From positions 1 to 7,860 of the forward strand of contig PNJM01000121.1 of NCBI GenBank assembly GCA_013821865.1: 7,860 bases of DNA, given 5' to 3'. The translations under genes were made by a program, and so were the position numbers. Shown one piece after another: positions 1 to 6,334 of this stretch; the stretch's first letter is position 1; each line of letters begins with the position of its first letter. The notes under the pieces are model-generated. The model ran no database searches. It saw nothing but the letters and a program-made list of their open reading frames with translations, and was not told the origin of the DNA. The DNA is from Rhodocyclaceae bacterium (GTDB taxonomy: Bacteria > Pseudomonadota > Gammaproteobacteria > Burkholderiales > Rhodocyclaceae).

Positions 1-3
1 CTC

Positions 4-162
4 TTACTTGAGCTTGGTTTCCTTGTACATGACGTGCTTGCGCGCCTTGGGATCGAACTTCTTGATCTCCATCTTTTCCGGCTGGGTGCGCTTGTTCTTG
101 GTGGTCGTGTAGAAATGACCGGTGCCGGCCGTGCTTTCCAGTTTGATCTTCTCGCGGGGCAT
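4..162 (-). CDS. rpmG: 50S ribosomal protein L33 (zinc-free form)
   Basis: Small basic protein of the large ribosomal subunit, located near the tRNA exit site. The 52-residue product begins [20 protein letters not shown] and ends KETKLK, which matches the bacterial L33 family over its full length (usually 50-56 residues). It contains no cysteine, so it is the zinc-independent type rather than the CxxC-bearing type. The start is fixed by AGGAG at 170-174, which lies directly after the rpmB stop codon; the two genes are separated by 12 bases and are surely cotranscribed from the promoter at 445-474. The stop codon lies three bases from the window edge, so the downstream terminator is not visible. 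It is too short to be found by ORF length alone, but the identity is clear. Confidence 0.97.
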   Translation of the reverse strand: MPREKIKLESTAGTGHFYTTTKNKRTQPEKMEIKKFDPKARKHVMYKETKLK

Positions 163-174
163 GGTTTAACTCCT

Positions 175-408
175 TCAGATCTCGCCGCGGGCGCGCAACT
201 CGGCGAGCACCACGTCGATGCCTTTCTTGTCGATGGTGCGCAGCCCGGCGTTGGAAACGCGCAGGCTCACCCAGCGGTTTTCGGACTCGACCCAGAAGCG
301 GCGGTTCTGCAGGTTGGGCAGAAAGCGGCGCTTGGTCTTGTTGTTGGCGTGGGACACGTGGTTCCCCACCATCGGGGCCTTACCGGTCACTTGGCAGACG
401 CGGGCCAT
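175..408 (-). CDS. rpmB: 50S ribosomal protein L28
   Basis: Structural protein of the large ribosomal subunit. The 77 residues start [10 protein letters not shown] and contain the family blocks [20 protein letters not shown] and [18 protein letters not shown], matching the E. coli protein (78 residues) nearly end to end. It has one cysteine (C5), so there are no zinc-binding CxxC pairs. A GGAG at 416-419 stands seven bases before the ATG. It is the first gene of an rpmB-rpmG unit with its own strong promoter at 445-474, which lets ribosomal protein output be independent of the upstream radC. The order radC-rpmB-rpmG is the same as in E. coli. Confidence 0.98.
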   Translation of the reverse strand: MARVCQVTGKAPMVGNHVSHANNKTKRRFLPNLQNRRFWVESENRWVSLRVSNAGLRTIDKKGIDVVLAELRARGEI

Positions 409-444
409 GTCGGTGCTCCAGATTCAGGAATAGCAAAGCCGCGT

Positions 445-474
445 ATTATACTGGACTTTGGGCCGGAAAATCAA
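445..474 (-). promoter_or_regulatory. sigma70-type promoter of rpmB-rpmG
   Basis: Reading the minus strand, TTGATT (469-474) is followed after 18 bases by a perfect TATAAT (445-450). A start near 438 would give a leader of about 30 bases with the rpmB ribosome binding site in it. The -35 box begins only a few bases after the radC stop codon. A full-consensus -10 suits a highly expressed ribosomal protein unit. The call is from sequence match only. Confidence 0.8.
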
Positions 475-481
475 GCCGATG

Positions 482-1159
482 TCAAAGCAGGCCTTTTTCG
501 GCGAAAGAGAGCGGGGCGGCTGCCCCGGCGACGATGAAATGGTCCAGCACCTTCACGTCGACCAGGGCCAGGGCCTGCTTCAGCGACTGGGTCAGGGCTT
601 CGTCGGCCCGGCTGGGTTCGGCCACGCCGGAGGGATGGTTGTGCGCGAGGATGGCGCCGGCGGCATTGTGCCTCAGGGCCAGCTTGACCACCTCGCGCGG
701 ATAGACGCTGGTCTGGGTGAGCGTGCCGCGAAACAGCTCTTCGGCGACGAGAATGCGGTTCTGCGCATCGAGCAGCAGCACCATGAAGACTTCATAGGGC
801 AGGCTGCCGATGGCGAGCCGCAGGTAGTCGCGCACGACGCGCGGCGAGGAGAGGGCGTCGCCTTGCGCCATCTCTTCGCGCAGGGCGCGGCGGGCCAACT
901 CCAGCACCGCCTGGAGCTGCGCGTATTTCGCGTCGCCCATGCCGTGGATCGAAGCGAACTCGGTTGCCTGGGCGGCGAACAGGCTGTTCAGGCTGCCGAA
1001 ATGCTTGAGCAGGTCGCGCGCCAGGTCGACGGCGCTCTTGCCCCTCACGCCGACGCGCAGGAAGATGGCCAGCAACTCCGCGTCGGAAAGTTTCCCCGCA
1101 CCGTGCGCGAGAAGCCTCTCGCGCGGCCGTTCCTGTGCCGGCCAGTGGTTGATCGCCAT
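482..1159 (-). CDS. radC: RadC family JAB/MPN-domain protein
   Basis: Member of the RadC family (UPF0758), predicted zinc metalloprotein of unknown substrate; the historic DNA-repair name came from an E. coli mutation later assigned to recG. The 225 residues match the usual family length. Residues 1-95 form the N-terminal helix-hairpin-helix-like part ([21 protein letters not shown], and IHGMG at 71-75). Residues 105-225 form the MPN/JAB domain with the complete JAMM metal signature HNHPSG at 173-178, i.e. H173, H175, S183 and D186 in H-x-H-x7-S-x2-D spacing. The key residues are therefore intact. It diverges from coaBC with a 56-bp spacer, and its ribosome binding site is weak (GGAT/AGG-like). 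The ATG at 1159 gives the typical [16 protein letters not shown] start. Confidence 0.96.
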   Translation of the reverse strand: MAINHWPAQERPRERLLAHGAGKLSDAELLAIFLRVGVRGKSAVDLARDLLKHFGSLNSLFAAQATEFASIHGMGDAKYAQLQAVLELARRALREEMAQGDALSSPRVVRDYLRLAIGSLPYEVFMVLLLDAQNRILVAEELFRGTLTQTSVYPREVVKLALRHNAAGAILAHNHPSGVAEPSRADEALTQSLKQALALVDVKVLDHFIVAGAAAPLSFAEKGLL

Positions 1160-1215
1160 CGCCTATCCAATCCGTTAGAATCACTGAATTCCACAGTGGA
1201 TTCTATCTTACCGTC
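1160..1215. promoter_or_regulatory. divergent radC/coaBC spacer with imperfect inverted repeat
   Basis: The 56-bp spacer must hold the start signals of both radC (leftward) and coaBC (rightward). It contains an imperfect inverted repeat: AGAATCACTG at 1177-1186 and CAGTGGATTCT at 1194-1204, complementary except for one extra G, around a 7-base centre. Each outer arm carries TAGAAT on its own strand (plus 1176-1181, minus 1200-1205), a four- to five-base match to a -10 box. No convincing -35 box is present at 16-18 bases from either. The coaBC start at 1216 also lacks a clear Shine-Dalgarno sequence. Function as an operator or as overlapping promoters is inference. Confidence 0.45.
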
Positions 1216-2412
1216 ATGGCTGAGCTGAACGGAAAAAATCTGGTGCTGGGCGTGACCGGCGGCATCGCGGCCTACAAGGCGGCGGAGCTGGCGCGCCTGT
1301 TCGTCAAGGATGGCGCCAAGGTTGTCGCCGTGCTCACGGAATCCGGCGCCCGCTTCGTGACGCCGGCAACTTTCCAGGCGCTCACCGGCAATCCGGCGTG
1401 GACCGACCTGTGGGATGCGCGCATGCCGGACAACATGGCGCACATCGATCTTACGCGCGGCGCCGATGCCATCATGGTCGCGCCGGCCTCGGCGGACTTT
1501 CTCGCCAAGCTCGCGCATGGCCTGGCCGACGACCTGCTCTCGACGCTGTGCCTTGCCCGCGACTGTCCGCTGATCGTGGCGCCGGCCATGAATCGCCAGA
1601 TGTGGGAGAACCCGGCGACGCAGCGCAACGTGAAGCGGCTCGTGGAAGACGGCGTGATCGTTCTCGGCCCCGACAGCGGCGAACAGGCCTGCGGCGAGAC
1701 GGGCATGGGGCGCATGCTGGAAGCGGCCGGGCTGTTCGAGGAGGTCGTCGCCTTCTTTCAGCCCAAGCGGCTCGCCGGCCGCCGTGTGCTCATCACCGCC
1801 GGCCCGACCTTCGAGGCGCTCGACCCGGTGCGCGGGCTGACCAACCTCTCCTCCGGCAAGATGGGCTTTGCGTTGGCGCGTGCCGCCGCCGAGGCGGGCG
1901 CCTCGGTGACGCTCGTCGCCGGGCCGGTGGCGCAGCCGACGCCGCGCGGCGTTTCCCGCATCGACGTTGTCAGCGCGCTGGAGATGCATGCCGCGGTGAT
2001 GCGGCAGGTTGCCGACTGCGATATTTTCATCGGCGTGGCGGCGGTGGCCGATTACCGCCCGGCGCGTCCGGTGGCTGACAAGATCAAGAAGGAAGACAAG
2101 CCGATGGAAATCACCATCGAGCCCAACCCGGACATCCTGGCCGAGGTGGCGGCGCGGCCGCAGCCGCCGTTCTGCGTCGGTTTTGCCGCCGAGAACCGGG
2201 ATCTGGAGAAATACGCCGAAGGCAAGCGCCAGAAAAAGAAGCTGCCGCTCGTCATTGGCAACCTGGTGCAGGACGGCCTCGGCGGTGACAGCAATACCGT
2301 GGCCCTGCTCGATGACCGGGGACGCCATCAACTCGCGCCGGCGCCGAAACTGGAAGTGGCGCGCGCCATCATCGGCCATATCGCGCAAATGACCGGCGCG
2401 AGAGGGAAATAG
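1216..2412 (+). CDS. coaBC: bifunctional phosphopantothenoylcysteine decarboxylase / phosphopantothenate-cysteine ligase
   Basis: Cytoplasmic bifunctional enzyme of coenzyme A synthesis. CoaB joins 4'-phosphopantothenate to cysteine using CTP, and CoaC (an FMN enzyme) decarboxylates the product to 4'-phosphopantetheine. The 398 residues match the family length. CoaC spans about 1-180: the flavin loop [14 protein letters not shown] (12-25), catalytic H76 in NMAHID, the PAMN motif with N126, and C159 in the [10 protein letters not shown] flap. CoaB spans about 188-398: [18 protein letters not shown] (193-210), SSGKMG, the AAVADY segment (275-280) and the DKIKK motif with K289. All expected catalytic residues are present. 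dut starts one base after the stop codon, so the two form a tight operon, as in E. coli. The start has no strong ribosome binding site, but [16 protein letters not shown] is the natural N-terminus and no upstream in-frame start fits. Confidence 0.98.
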   Translation: MAELNGKNLVLGVTGGIAAYKAAELARLFVKDGAKVVAVLTESGARFVTPATFQALTGNPAWTDLWDARMPDNMAHIDLTRGADAIMVAPASADFLAKLAHGLADDLLSTLCLARDCPLIVAPAMNRQMWENPATQRNVKRLVEDGVIVLGPDSGEQACGETGMGRMLEAAGLFEEVVAFFQPKRLAGRRVLITAGPTFEALDPVRGLTNLSSGKMGFALARAAAEAGASVTLVAGPVAQPTPRGVSRIDVVSALEMHAAVMRQVADCDIFIGVAAVADYRPARPVADKIKKEDKPMEITIEPNPDILAEVAARPQPPFCVGFAAENRDLEKYAEGKRQKKKLPLVIGNLVQDGLGGDSNTVALLDDRGRHQLAPAPKLEVARAIIGHIAQMTGARGK

Positions 2413-2413
2413 A

Positions 2414-2863
2414 ATGCATCGCATCGACGTGAAAATCATCGATCCCCGCCTGAAGGAAAACCCGCCCCATTACGCTACCGCCGGCGCCGCCGGCCTCGAC
2501 CTGCGCGCCTGCGTGGAGGCGCCGCTGAAGCTGCACCCGGGCGACACGCAACTCATCCCCACCGGTATGGCCATCCATCTGGCCGACCCGGGGCTGGCGG
2601 CGATGATCCTGCCGCGCTCCGGCCTCGGCCACAAGCACGGCATCGTGCTGGGGAACCTGGTCGGCCTGATCGATTCCGATTACCAGGGCGAGATCTTCGT
2701 CTCCACCTGGAACCGCGGGCGCGAAACCTTCACCATTAATCCGATGGACCGCCTGGCCCAGATGGTGGTCGTGCCGGTGCTGCGGATGGCTTTCAACATC
2801 GTGGATGAATTCGACGAATCGAGCCGCGGCGCGGGGGGGTTCGGCAGCACGGGCAAGCACTGA
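2414..2863 (+). CDS. dut: deoxyuridine 5'-triphosphate nucleotidohydrolase (dUTPase)
   Basis: Hydrolyses dUTP to dUMP and pyrophosphate, keeping uracil out of DNA and supplying dUMP for thymidylate synthesis; the family acts as a homotrimer with Mg2+. All five dUTPase motifs are present in 149 residues: I AGLDLRA (26-32), II PRSGLG (67-72), [17 protein letters not shown] (80-93) with the catalytic Asp at 87, [10 protein letters not shown] (113-120) and [11 protein letters not shown] (138-147), the glycine-rich tail that closes over the nucleotide. The length is typical of bacterial trimeric enzymes. The start codon lies one base after the coaBC stop, and its ribosome binding site (GAGGG) is inside the end of coaBC, indicating translational coupling. 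Confidence 0.98.
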   Translation: MHRIDVKIIDPRLKENPPHYATAGAAGLDLRACVEAPLKLHPGDTQLIPTGMAIHLADPGLAAMILPRSGLGHKHGIVLGNLVGLIDSDYQGEIFVSTWNRGRETFTINPMDRLAQMVVVPVLRMAFNIVDEFDESSRGAGGFGSTGKH

Positions 2864-2897
2864 CCAGGCCGCTTATGCCCGGCGAACGCATTTCTAT

Positions 2898-2925
2898 TCA
2901 CCCCGCGCGGCGGCTCTGCTAGCAT
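2898..2925 (+). promoter_or_regulatory. weak candidate promoter of the cytochrome c4-like gene
   Basis: In the 93-bp spacer after dut, TTCACC (2898-2903) and TAGCAT (2920-2925) are 16 bases apart, each matching four of six sigma70 consensus positions. The position suits a start about 25 bases before the cytochrome ATG. No terminator is visible after dut, so read-through from coaBC-dut is also possible. Low-confidence call. Confidence 0.3.
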
Positions 2926-2956
2926 TTTGAAGATTAAACTTTTACGGAGACCACCG

Positions 2957-3619
2957 ATGAAAGCCATTCTGACCTCGTTTGCCGCCATGCTCCTGCTGGC
3001 GGCATCCGCTGCAAATGCGGCCGAGCCGAAAGGCAAGGCGGCTGCGCCAGTTTCTGCTCCTGCTGCGGTCGATTCCAAGGGCAGCGTCGATCTCAAGCGC
3101 GCCGAGCAGATCGTCTCCGGTCGCTGCTTCCTCTGCCACGGCACCGAGGGGGAGAGCGCGAGCCCGATTTTCCCGCGCCTGGCCGGCCAGCATCCCGAGT
3201 ACATCGCCAAGCAGCTGGCCGACTTCCAGAGCGGCCGGCGCAAGGGCACGATGAATGATCAAGCCAAGGAACTCACCGAGGATGAAATGCGCGCCCTGGG
3301 TGTCTTCTTCGGCCAGAAGAAGCCGCTTGCCTATACGGTGCGCGAGGAGGACCTTGCGGCGGTCGGCCGCTACATCTACCACAAGGGGAATTTGTTCTCC
3401 GGGGTGGCCGCCTGTTCCAGCTGCCACGGCCCGAAGGGTGACGGCACCATCCAGCTGCCGCGGCTCGCCGGCCAGCACGCCGCCTATCTTGAAGGGCAGC
3501 TCAAGGAATTCAACAAGCGCGAGCGTACCAACGACAACGCCGTCATGCACGCCATCGCTTCCAAGCTCACGGATCTGGAGGCCCATGCCGTGTCGGTCTA
3601 CATCAGCGGCATGAAGTAA
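2957..3619 (+). CDS. periplasmic diheme cytochrome c, cytochrome c4-like
   Basis: Secreted electron carrier with two c-type hemes. The product is 220 residues from the ATG at 2957, chosen because GGAGA (2946-2950) lies six bases upstream and a proper signal peptide follows (MKAILTSFAAMLLLAASAANA, cleavage near residue 21). An Ala/Pro/Lys-rich tether (about 22-45) leads to two similar domains. Domain 1 has heme motif CFLCH (57-61) and a likely axial Met99; domain 2 has CSSCH (153-157) and a likely axial Met197 (AVMHAI). Each has the PRLAGQH block after the heme (73-79 and 168-174), the internal duplication typical of cytochrome c4. Members of the family pass electrons to terminal oxidases. Facing the fccAB cluster, it could accept electrons from sulfide dehydrogenase, but this is inference. 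A TTG start at 2927 is less likely. Confidence 0.93.
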   Translation: MKAILTSFAAMLLLAASAANAAEPKGKAAAPVSAPAAVDSKGSVDLKRAEQIVSGRCFLCHGTEGESASPIFPRLAGQHPEYIAKQLADFQSGRRKGTMNDQAKELTEDEMRALGVFFGQKKPLAYTVREEDLAAVGRYIYHKGNLFSGVAACSSCHGPKGDGTIQLPRLAGQHAAYLEGQLKEFNKRERTNDNAVMHAIASKLTDLEAHAVSVYISGMK

Positions 3620-3634
3620 GTAACGTACCCGGAC

Positions 3635-3671
3635 AAAACGGCGGCGGGAGCGCTCCCGCCGCCGTTTTTTT
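3635..3671. terminator. bidirectional intrinsic terminator between convergent genes
   Basis: A perfect 34-base palindrome (3635-3668), centred on GAGCGCTC, is flanked by AAAA on the left and seven T (3665-3671) on the right. It would form a very stable GC stem with a U tract for the rightward transcript (cytochrome c4-like gene) and a shorter four-U tract for the leftward transcript (binding-protein gene). It lies 15 bases after the first stop codon and 18-20 bases from the other. Confidence 0.95.
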
Positions 3672-3688
3672 GTGTGAGCAAGCAATGC

Positions 3689-4516
3689 TCACTTGATGTT
3701 GAGTGTCTTGACCAGTTCGTCGTAGTCCGACAGCCTGGCTGCTTCGAAGCCGGGCAGGTTGTTGAACTTGAGGAAGTCCTGCGCATCCTTGTCCTGGCTG
3801 GCCTTGAGCAGGGCTTCGGCCACCGCCCTGCGTTCGCTCTCGGGCAGGTCTCCGCGCACGCCGAAGGTGAGGTGCGGCACGCCCTTGCCGGTGTGGATCG
3901 AGTTGATGTTCTCGCCTTTTTCCGTCCATGCATTGAACAGGCCGGCGTTCGCCACGCCGATGTCGATCAGCCCCATCTGCATGCCGGCCAGCACGCCGTC
4001 GGCATCGTTGTAATAGGCGGTGCTGGCGAAATGCTTCTCCGGATCCTTGATGCCCATCTTCTGCAGTTCGACGAAGGCAAGCTTGGTGATCATCGCGTCC
4101 TTGCCGGTGAAGCCGATACGCTTTCCCTTCATGTCTTCCGGAAATGCAATGTTGGTCTTGGCCAGGGCCATGAACGAGACTGCCAGGAGGCCGGGCACCT
4201 TCGCCACCGGCAGGTAGCCGGCGCTGCGGTTGGCTTCGATCACGACGCTCGGCGCGACGAACATGAGGTGATAGCGCCTGGCCTTGGCGCGCTCGCCGAA
4301 AGTGGTGAAATCGCGCGCTCCTTCCACGCGTACCGGGCGCTTGAGCACCTTGCCGAGATAGGCCGTCAGGCCGCTGTATTCCGAGGCGATCATCTGCGCG
4401 CTGTTGCCGTAGCTGATCACGCCGAGGATATAGGCCTTCCCGTCAGACAGGGCCGGCCGTGCCGCCAGCGAAAGAAGCAGCGCGCAGAGCGCCCAAAACA
4501 GTCTGGATTTTTTCAT
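3689..4516 (-). CDS. PhnD-like periplasmic substrate-binding protein (orphan)
   Basis: Periplasmic binding protein of the phosphate/phosphite/phosphonate (PhnD-like) family. The 275 residues begin with a Sec signal peptide (MKKSRLFWALCALLLSLAARP, cleavage near residue 24). Family-type blocks follow: LGVISYGNSA (31-40), the SGLTAYLGKVL segment, a region ending YHLMFVAPS (82-90), then FPEDMKGKRIGF (125-136), usual for the start of lobe 2, and DADGVLAGMQMGLIDIGVAN (171-190). The start is supported by GGGGAGGA at 4521-4528. No permease or ATPase gene of a transporter is seen on either side within the window. Its upstream neighbours are fccB and fccA, separated by a hairpin terminator, so expression depends on read-through or on a promoter inside fccB. 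The ligand cannot be read from the sequence. The related AioX protein senses arsenite, so a sensing role is possible. Family call is firm; function is open. Confidence 0.85.
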   Translation of the reverse strand: MKKSRLFWALCALLLSLAARPALSDGKAYILGVISYGNSAQMIASEYSGLTAYLGKVLKRPVRVEGARDFTTFGERAKARRYHLMFVAPSVVIEANRSAGYLPVAKVPGLLAVSFMALAKTNIAFPEDMKGKRIGFTGKDAMITKLAFVELQKMGIKDPEKHFASTAYYNDADGVLAGMQMGLIDIGVANAGLFNAWTEKGENINSIHTGKGVPHLTFGVRGDLPESERRAVAEALLKASQDKDAQDFLKFNNLPGFEAARLSDYDELVKTLNIK

Positions 4517-4531
4517 TGTGTCCTCCCCAAG

Positions 4532-4566
4532 AAAAACGGCGGCGGGGCGCCGGGCCCGACCGCCGT
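4532..4566 (-). terminator. intrinsic terminator or attenuator between fccB and the binding-protein gene
   Basis: On the minus strand, ACGGCGG (4560-4566) pairs with CCGCCGT (4536-4542), extended by a further CGGG/CCCG stem after a bulged T, with an 8-base loop and a TTTTT run (4532-4536). It ends only four bases before the GGGGAGGA ribosome binding site of the next gene (4521-4528). It should end most fccAB transcripts and lower expression of the following gene. Confidence 0.75.
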
Positions 4567-4597
4567 GGTGTTTCTTGTTATTGCGTCCGTGCAGGGT

Positions 4598-5872
4598 TCA
4601 GCCCAGCGCGTCGGCCCAGATGTTTCTGGCCCAGGCCATGGCGTACGTGGCTTCCAGTTCGTTGGCCGCCGCCGACAGGCCGCCGGAACCCGGTATCGTC
4701 TTGAACGTCTTGTCCTTGGCGTCGTAGGCATGCACTGACGCGACGTGGACTACGCTGTTGGCAGCGACGAAGCTGTAGCAGGTGTTGGCGATCACCATCG
4801 GATCGGGCGCCTGCTCGCCGGACATCAGGGCGACGATGGCGCCTGCCGCGATCTTGGCGTGCTGGGTCGTCATGTGGCCCGACTTCGGCATTGCCGGTGC
4901 GGAAAGCGTGGAATCGCCGAGCACGTGGACGTTCTTGTGCGCAACCGACTCCATGGTTCTCCAGTCGACGCCGCACCAGCGGTTGTTGGCGGTGATGAGG
5001 CCGGCCGCCTTGGCGATGCCTCCCGCCATCTGGCCGGGGATGATGTTCAGCACGTCGGCCTTGACGGCGTCGGAGAACTCGAACTTCAGCGTCATCGCGT
5101 TGGCATCGAGGCCGGTGATGACGTGGTTTGGGCGGTACTCGACCATGCCGTTGTACAGGTCCTTCCAGGCCTTCATGAAAAGGCCCTTCTTCGACACCAC
5201 GTCCTCGTTGGCGTCGAGGATCAGCACCTTCGATTTCGGCTTCTTCGCCTTGAAGTAGCCGGCCACCATGCAGGCGCGTTCGTACGGGCCCGGCGGGCAG
5301 CGGTAGGGCGCCTTCGGGATGGCGATGGCGTAGACGCCGCCGTCCTTCATGTCTTCCAACTGCTTCCTCAGGGCGACGGTCTGCGGGCCGGCTTTCCAGG
5401 AATGGAGGATCCTGCTGTCGGAAAGCACCGGCGTGAGGCCGGGCACGCTCTCCCACATGAAGTCGATGCCGGGGGAAACCACCAGGCGGTCGTAGCTGAG
5501 TTCCTGGCCGCTGGCGAGCCTGACCGTGCGCTTGACCGGGTCGACCGCCACGGCGTCGCCTTGCACGACGCGCACGCCATGCGTCTTCAGGCCGTCGTAG
5601 CCGGTGGTGACGTCGGCAATGGTTTTTTCGCCGGCGAGCACCAGGTTCGAAATCGGGCAGGAAACGAAGGACGGGTTGCGCTCGACGAGGGTCACGTCGA
5701 TGCCGCCGTCGCTCCACATGCGGATGTACTTGGCGGCCGTGGCGCCGCCGAAGCCGCCGCCGATGACCACCACGTTGCCGGAGGCGCGTGCGCCGCCGGC
5801 ACAGCCGTAAAGGGCGCCCGCCGCCGCTGCTGCGCCGGCCGCCTTGATGAAATCGCGTCTGTTAAGCGTCAT
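4598..5872 (-). CDS. fccB: flavocytochrome c sulfide dehydrogenase, flavoprotein subunit
   Basis: FAD subunit that oxidises sulfide in the periplasm and hands electrons to the cytochrome subunit FccA. The 424 residues begin with a twin-arginine signal (RRDFIK, 5-10, then an Ala-rich stretch) ending near residue 30. The nucleotide-binding motif VVVIGGGFGG is at 34-43 and the FAD-contact block HVLGDSTLSAPAMPKSGH at 316-333. With cleavage after residue 30, C72 becomes mature position 42, the place of the cysteine that carries FAD covalently in the Allochromatium enzyme; C192 (RCPPGPYERAC) and C365 (ANTCYSF) fall at 162 and 335, close to the known redox disulfide (161/337). The C-terminal part fits the FCSD flavin-binding domain. 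The partner cytochrome gene argues against a sulfide:quinone reductase. The ribosome binding site AGGGGG overlaps the fccA stop codon eight bases upstream. C24 (LYGC) makes a lipobox-like motif of uncertain meaning. Confidence 0.93.
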   Translation of the reverse strand: MTLNRRDFIKAAGAAAAAGALYGCAGGARASGNVVVIGGGFGGATAAKYIRMWSDGGIDVTLVERNPSFVSCPISNLVLAGEKTIADVTTGYDGLKTHGVRVVQGDAVAVDPVKRTVRLASGQELSYDRLVVSPGIDFMWESVPGLTPVLSDSRILHSWKAGPQTVALRKQLEDMKDGGVYAIAIPKAPYRCPPGPYERACMVAGYFKAKKPKSKVLILDANEDVVSKKGLFMKAWKDLYNGMVEYRPNHVITGLDANAMTLKFEFSDAVKADVLNIIPGQMAGGIAKAAGLITANNRWCGVDWRTMESVAHKNVHVLGDSTLSAPAMPKSGHMTTQHAKIAAGAIVALMSGEQAPDPMVIANTCYSFVAANSVVHVASVHAYDAKDKTFKTIPGSGGLSAAANELEATYAMAWARNIWADALG

Positions 5873-5880
5873 ATTTCCCC

Positions 5881-6180
5881 CTATTTCTGCGCGGCGTAGA
5901 AGTTCGCGATCATCTCGATCTGCTGGTCGGTGTAGCCCTTGGACAGCTGATGCATGACGGTCGCGGGCGTGGCGCCCGAGCGGAAATCCTTGACCTTGCG
6001 GATCATCTCGTCCTTGGGCATGCCGGCGAGGGGATACAGGCCGCCGATACTGTGGCCGTTGGTGCCGTGACAGCTGGCGCAGGCCGAGGCCATGTTGCGA
6101 CTAAGGGCGTGGTTGTCCGCGGACGCTGCGCCGGCGAGGCCAAGCAGCGAGACGGCGAGCGCGATCTTCCGGTACTTCAT
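5881..6180 (-). CDS. fccA: monoheme cytochrome c subunit of flavocytochrome c sulfide dehydrogenase
   Basis: Small periplasmic cytochrome that accepts electrons from FccB. The product is 99 residues: a Sec signal peptide (MKYRKIALAVSLLGLAGAAS, cleavage near residue 21), one heme site CASCH (34-38) and a likely axial Met76 in ATVMHQL. The start at 6180 is chosen because a full AAGGAGGA (6186-6193) lies five bases upstream and a signal peptide follows directly; the frame is open further upstream to 6546, but that stretch does not look like protein. The one-heme form resembles the Chlorobium subunit, not the diheme 21-kDa one of Allochromatium. It is the first gene of fccA-fccB, with 8 bases between them. 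The CA-rich, probably unstructured leader before the Shine-Dalgarno suggests efficient translation. The assignment rests on the heme motif, size and the adjacent fccB. Confidence 0.92.
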   Translation of the reverse strand: MKYRKIALAVSLLGLAGAASADNHALSRNMASACASCHGTNGHSIGGLYPLAGMPKDEMIRKVKDFRSGATPATVMHQLSKGYTDQQIEMIANFYAAQK

Positions 6181-6267
6181 CGGCTTCCTCCTTGATGGTG
6201 AGTGTGGTGTTGCGGTTGCTGTTCCTGCTTCGATTCCGCGCGGCGACGTCGGGAAGTGGATTTTTAT

Positions 6268-6286
6268 TCCATTACAATCTAATGGA
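6268..6286. promoter_or_regulatory. perfect inverted repeat, candidate operator
   Basis: TCCATTA (6268-6274), five bases CAATC, then TAATGGA (6280-6286) form an exact 7-5-7 inverted repeat. It covers the candidate -10 box of fccAB (6276-6281). Stem size and spacing suit a dimeric regulator rather than an RNA terminator, as no T tract follows. The cognate regulator is not in this window; ArsR- or LysR-type regulators are common for sulfide-oxidation genes, but I cannot choose between them. Confidence 0.5.
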
Positions 6287-6304
6287 TATTTCTGGAGGCT
6301 GCAA
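6276..6304 (-). promoter_or_regulatory. candidate promoter of fccAB
   Basis: On the minus strand TTGCAG (6299-6304) and TAGATT (6276-6281) are exactly 17 bases apart, in an AT-rich island within otherwise GC-rich DNA. Matches to the sigma70 consensus are three and four of six, so the promoter would be modest and may need an activator. It would give a leader of about 90 bases before fccA. Confidence 0.4.
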
Positions 6305-6334
6305 TAAATTCTCTTGTTGCGCCAATCACGGAGC

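Noticed and set aside
1184..1196. LexA-like box (CTG...CAG) in the radC promoter region
   Set aside because: The gap between CTG and CAG is 7 bases, not the 10 of the E. coli-type SOS box, so it does not qualify.
458..1228. 256-codon plus-strand open frame across radC
   Set aside because: Antisense to radC, which has an intact JAMM motif; the translation shows no recognisable domain.
1045..2439. 464-codon open frame on the minus strand across coaBC
   Set aside because: It is antisense to coaBC, which has all its catalytic motifs, and the translation is rich in Arg, His and Gly as expected of a GC-rich shadow frame.
2927..2956. Upstream TTG start for the cytochrome c4-like gene
   Set aside because: The ATG at 2957 has GGAGA six bases upstream and starts a normal signal peptide; the TTG has no comparable site and would add ten basic residues.
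3674..4738. 354-codon plus-strand open frame across the binding-protein gene
   Set aside because: It starts next to the terminator T tract and reads antisense through a gene with a signal peptide and Shine-Dalgarno; no domain is recognisable.
4598..5872. Sulfide:quinone oxidoreductase as identity of the flavoprotein
   Set aside because: The Tat signal, position-42 cysteine after cleavage, FCSD-type C-terminal domain and adjacent cytochrome subunit fit flavocytochrome c better.
4745..5899. 384-codon plus-strand open frame across fccB
   Set aside because: Antisense to fccB, where FAD motifs, redox cysteines and a Tat signal are all in register; the frame is Ala/Gly/His-rich shadow.
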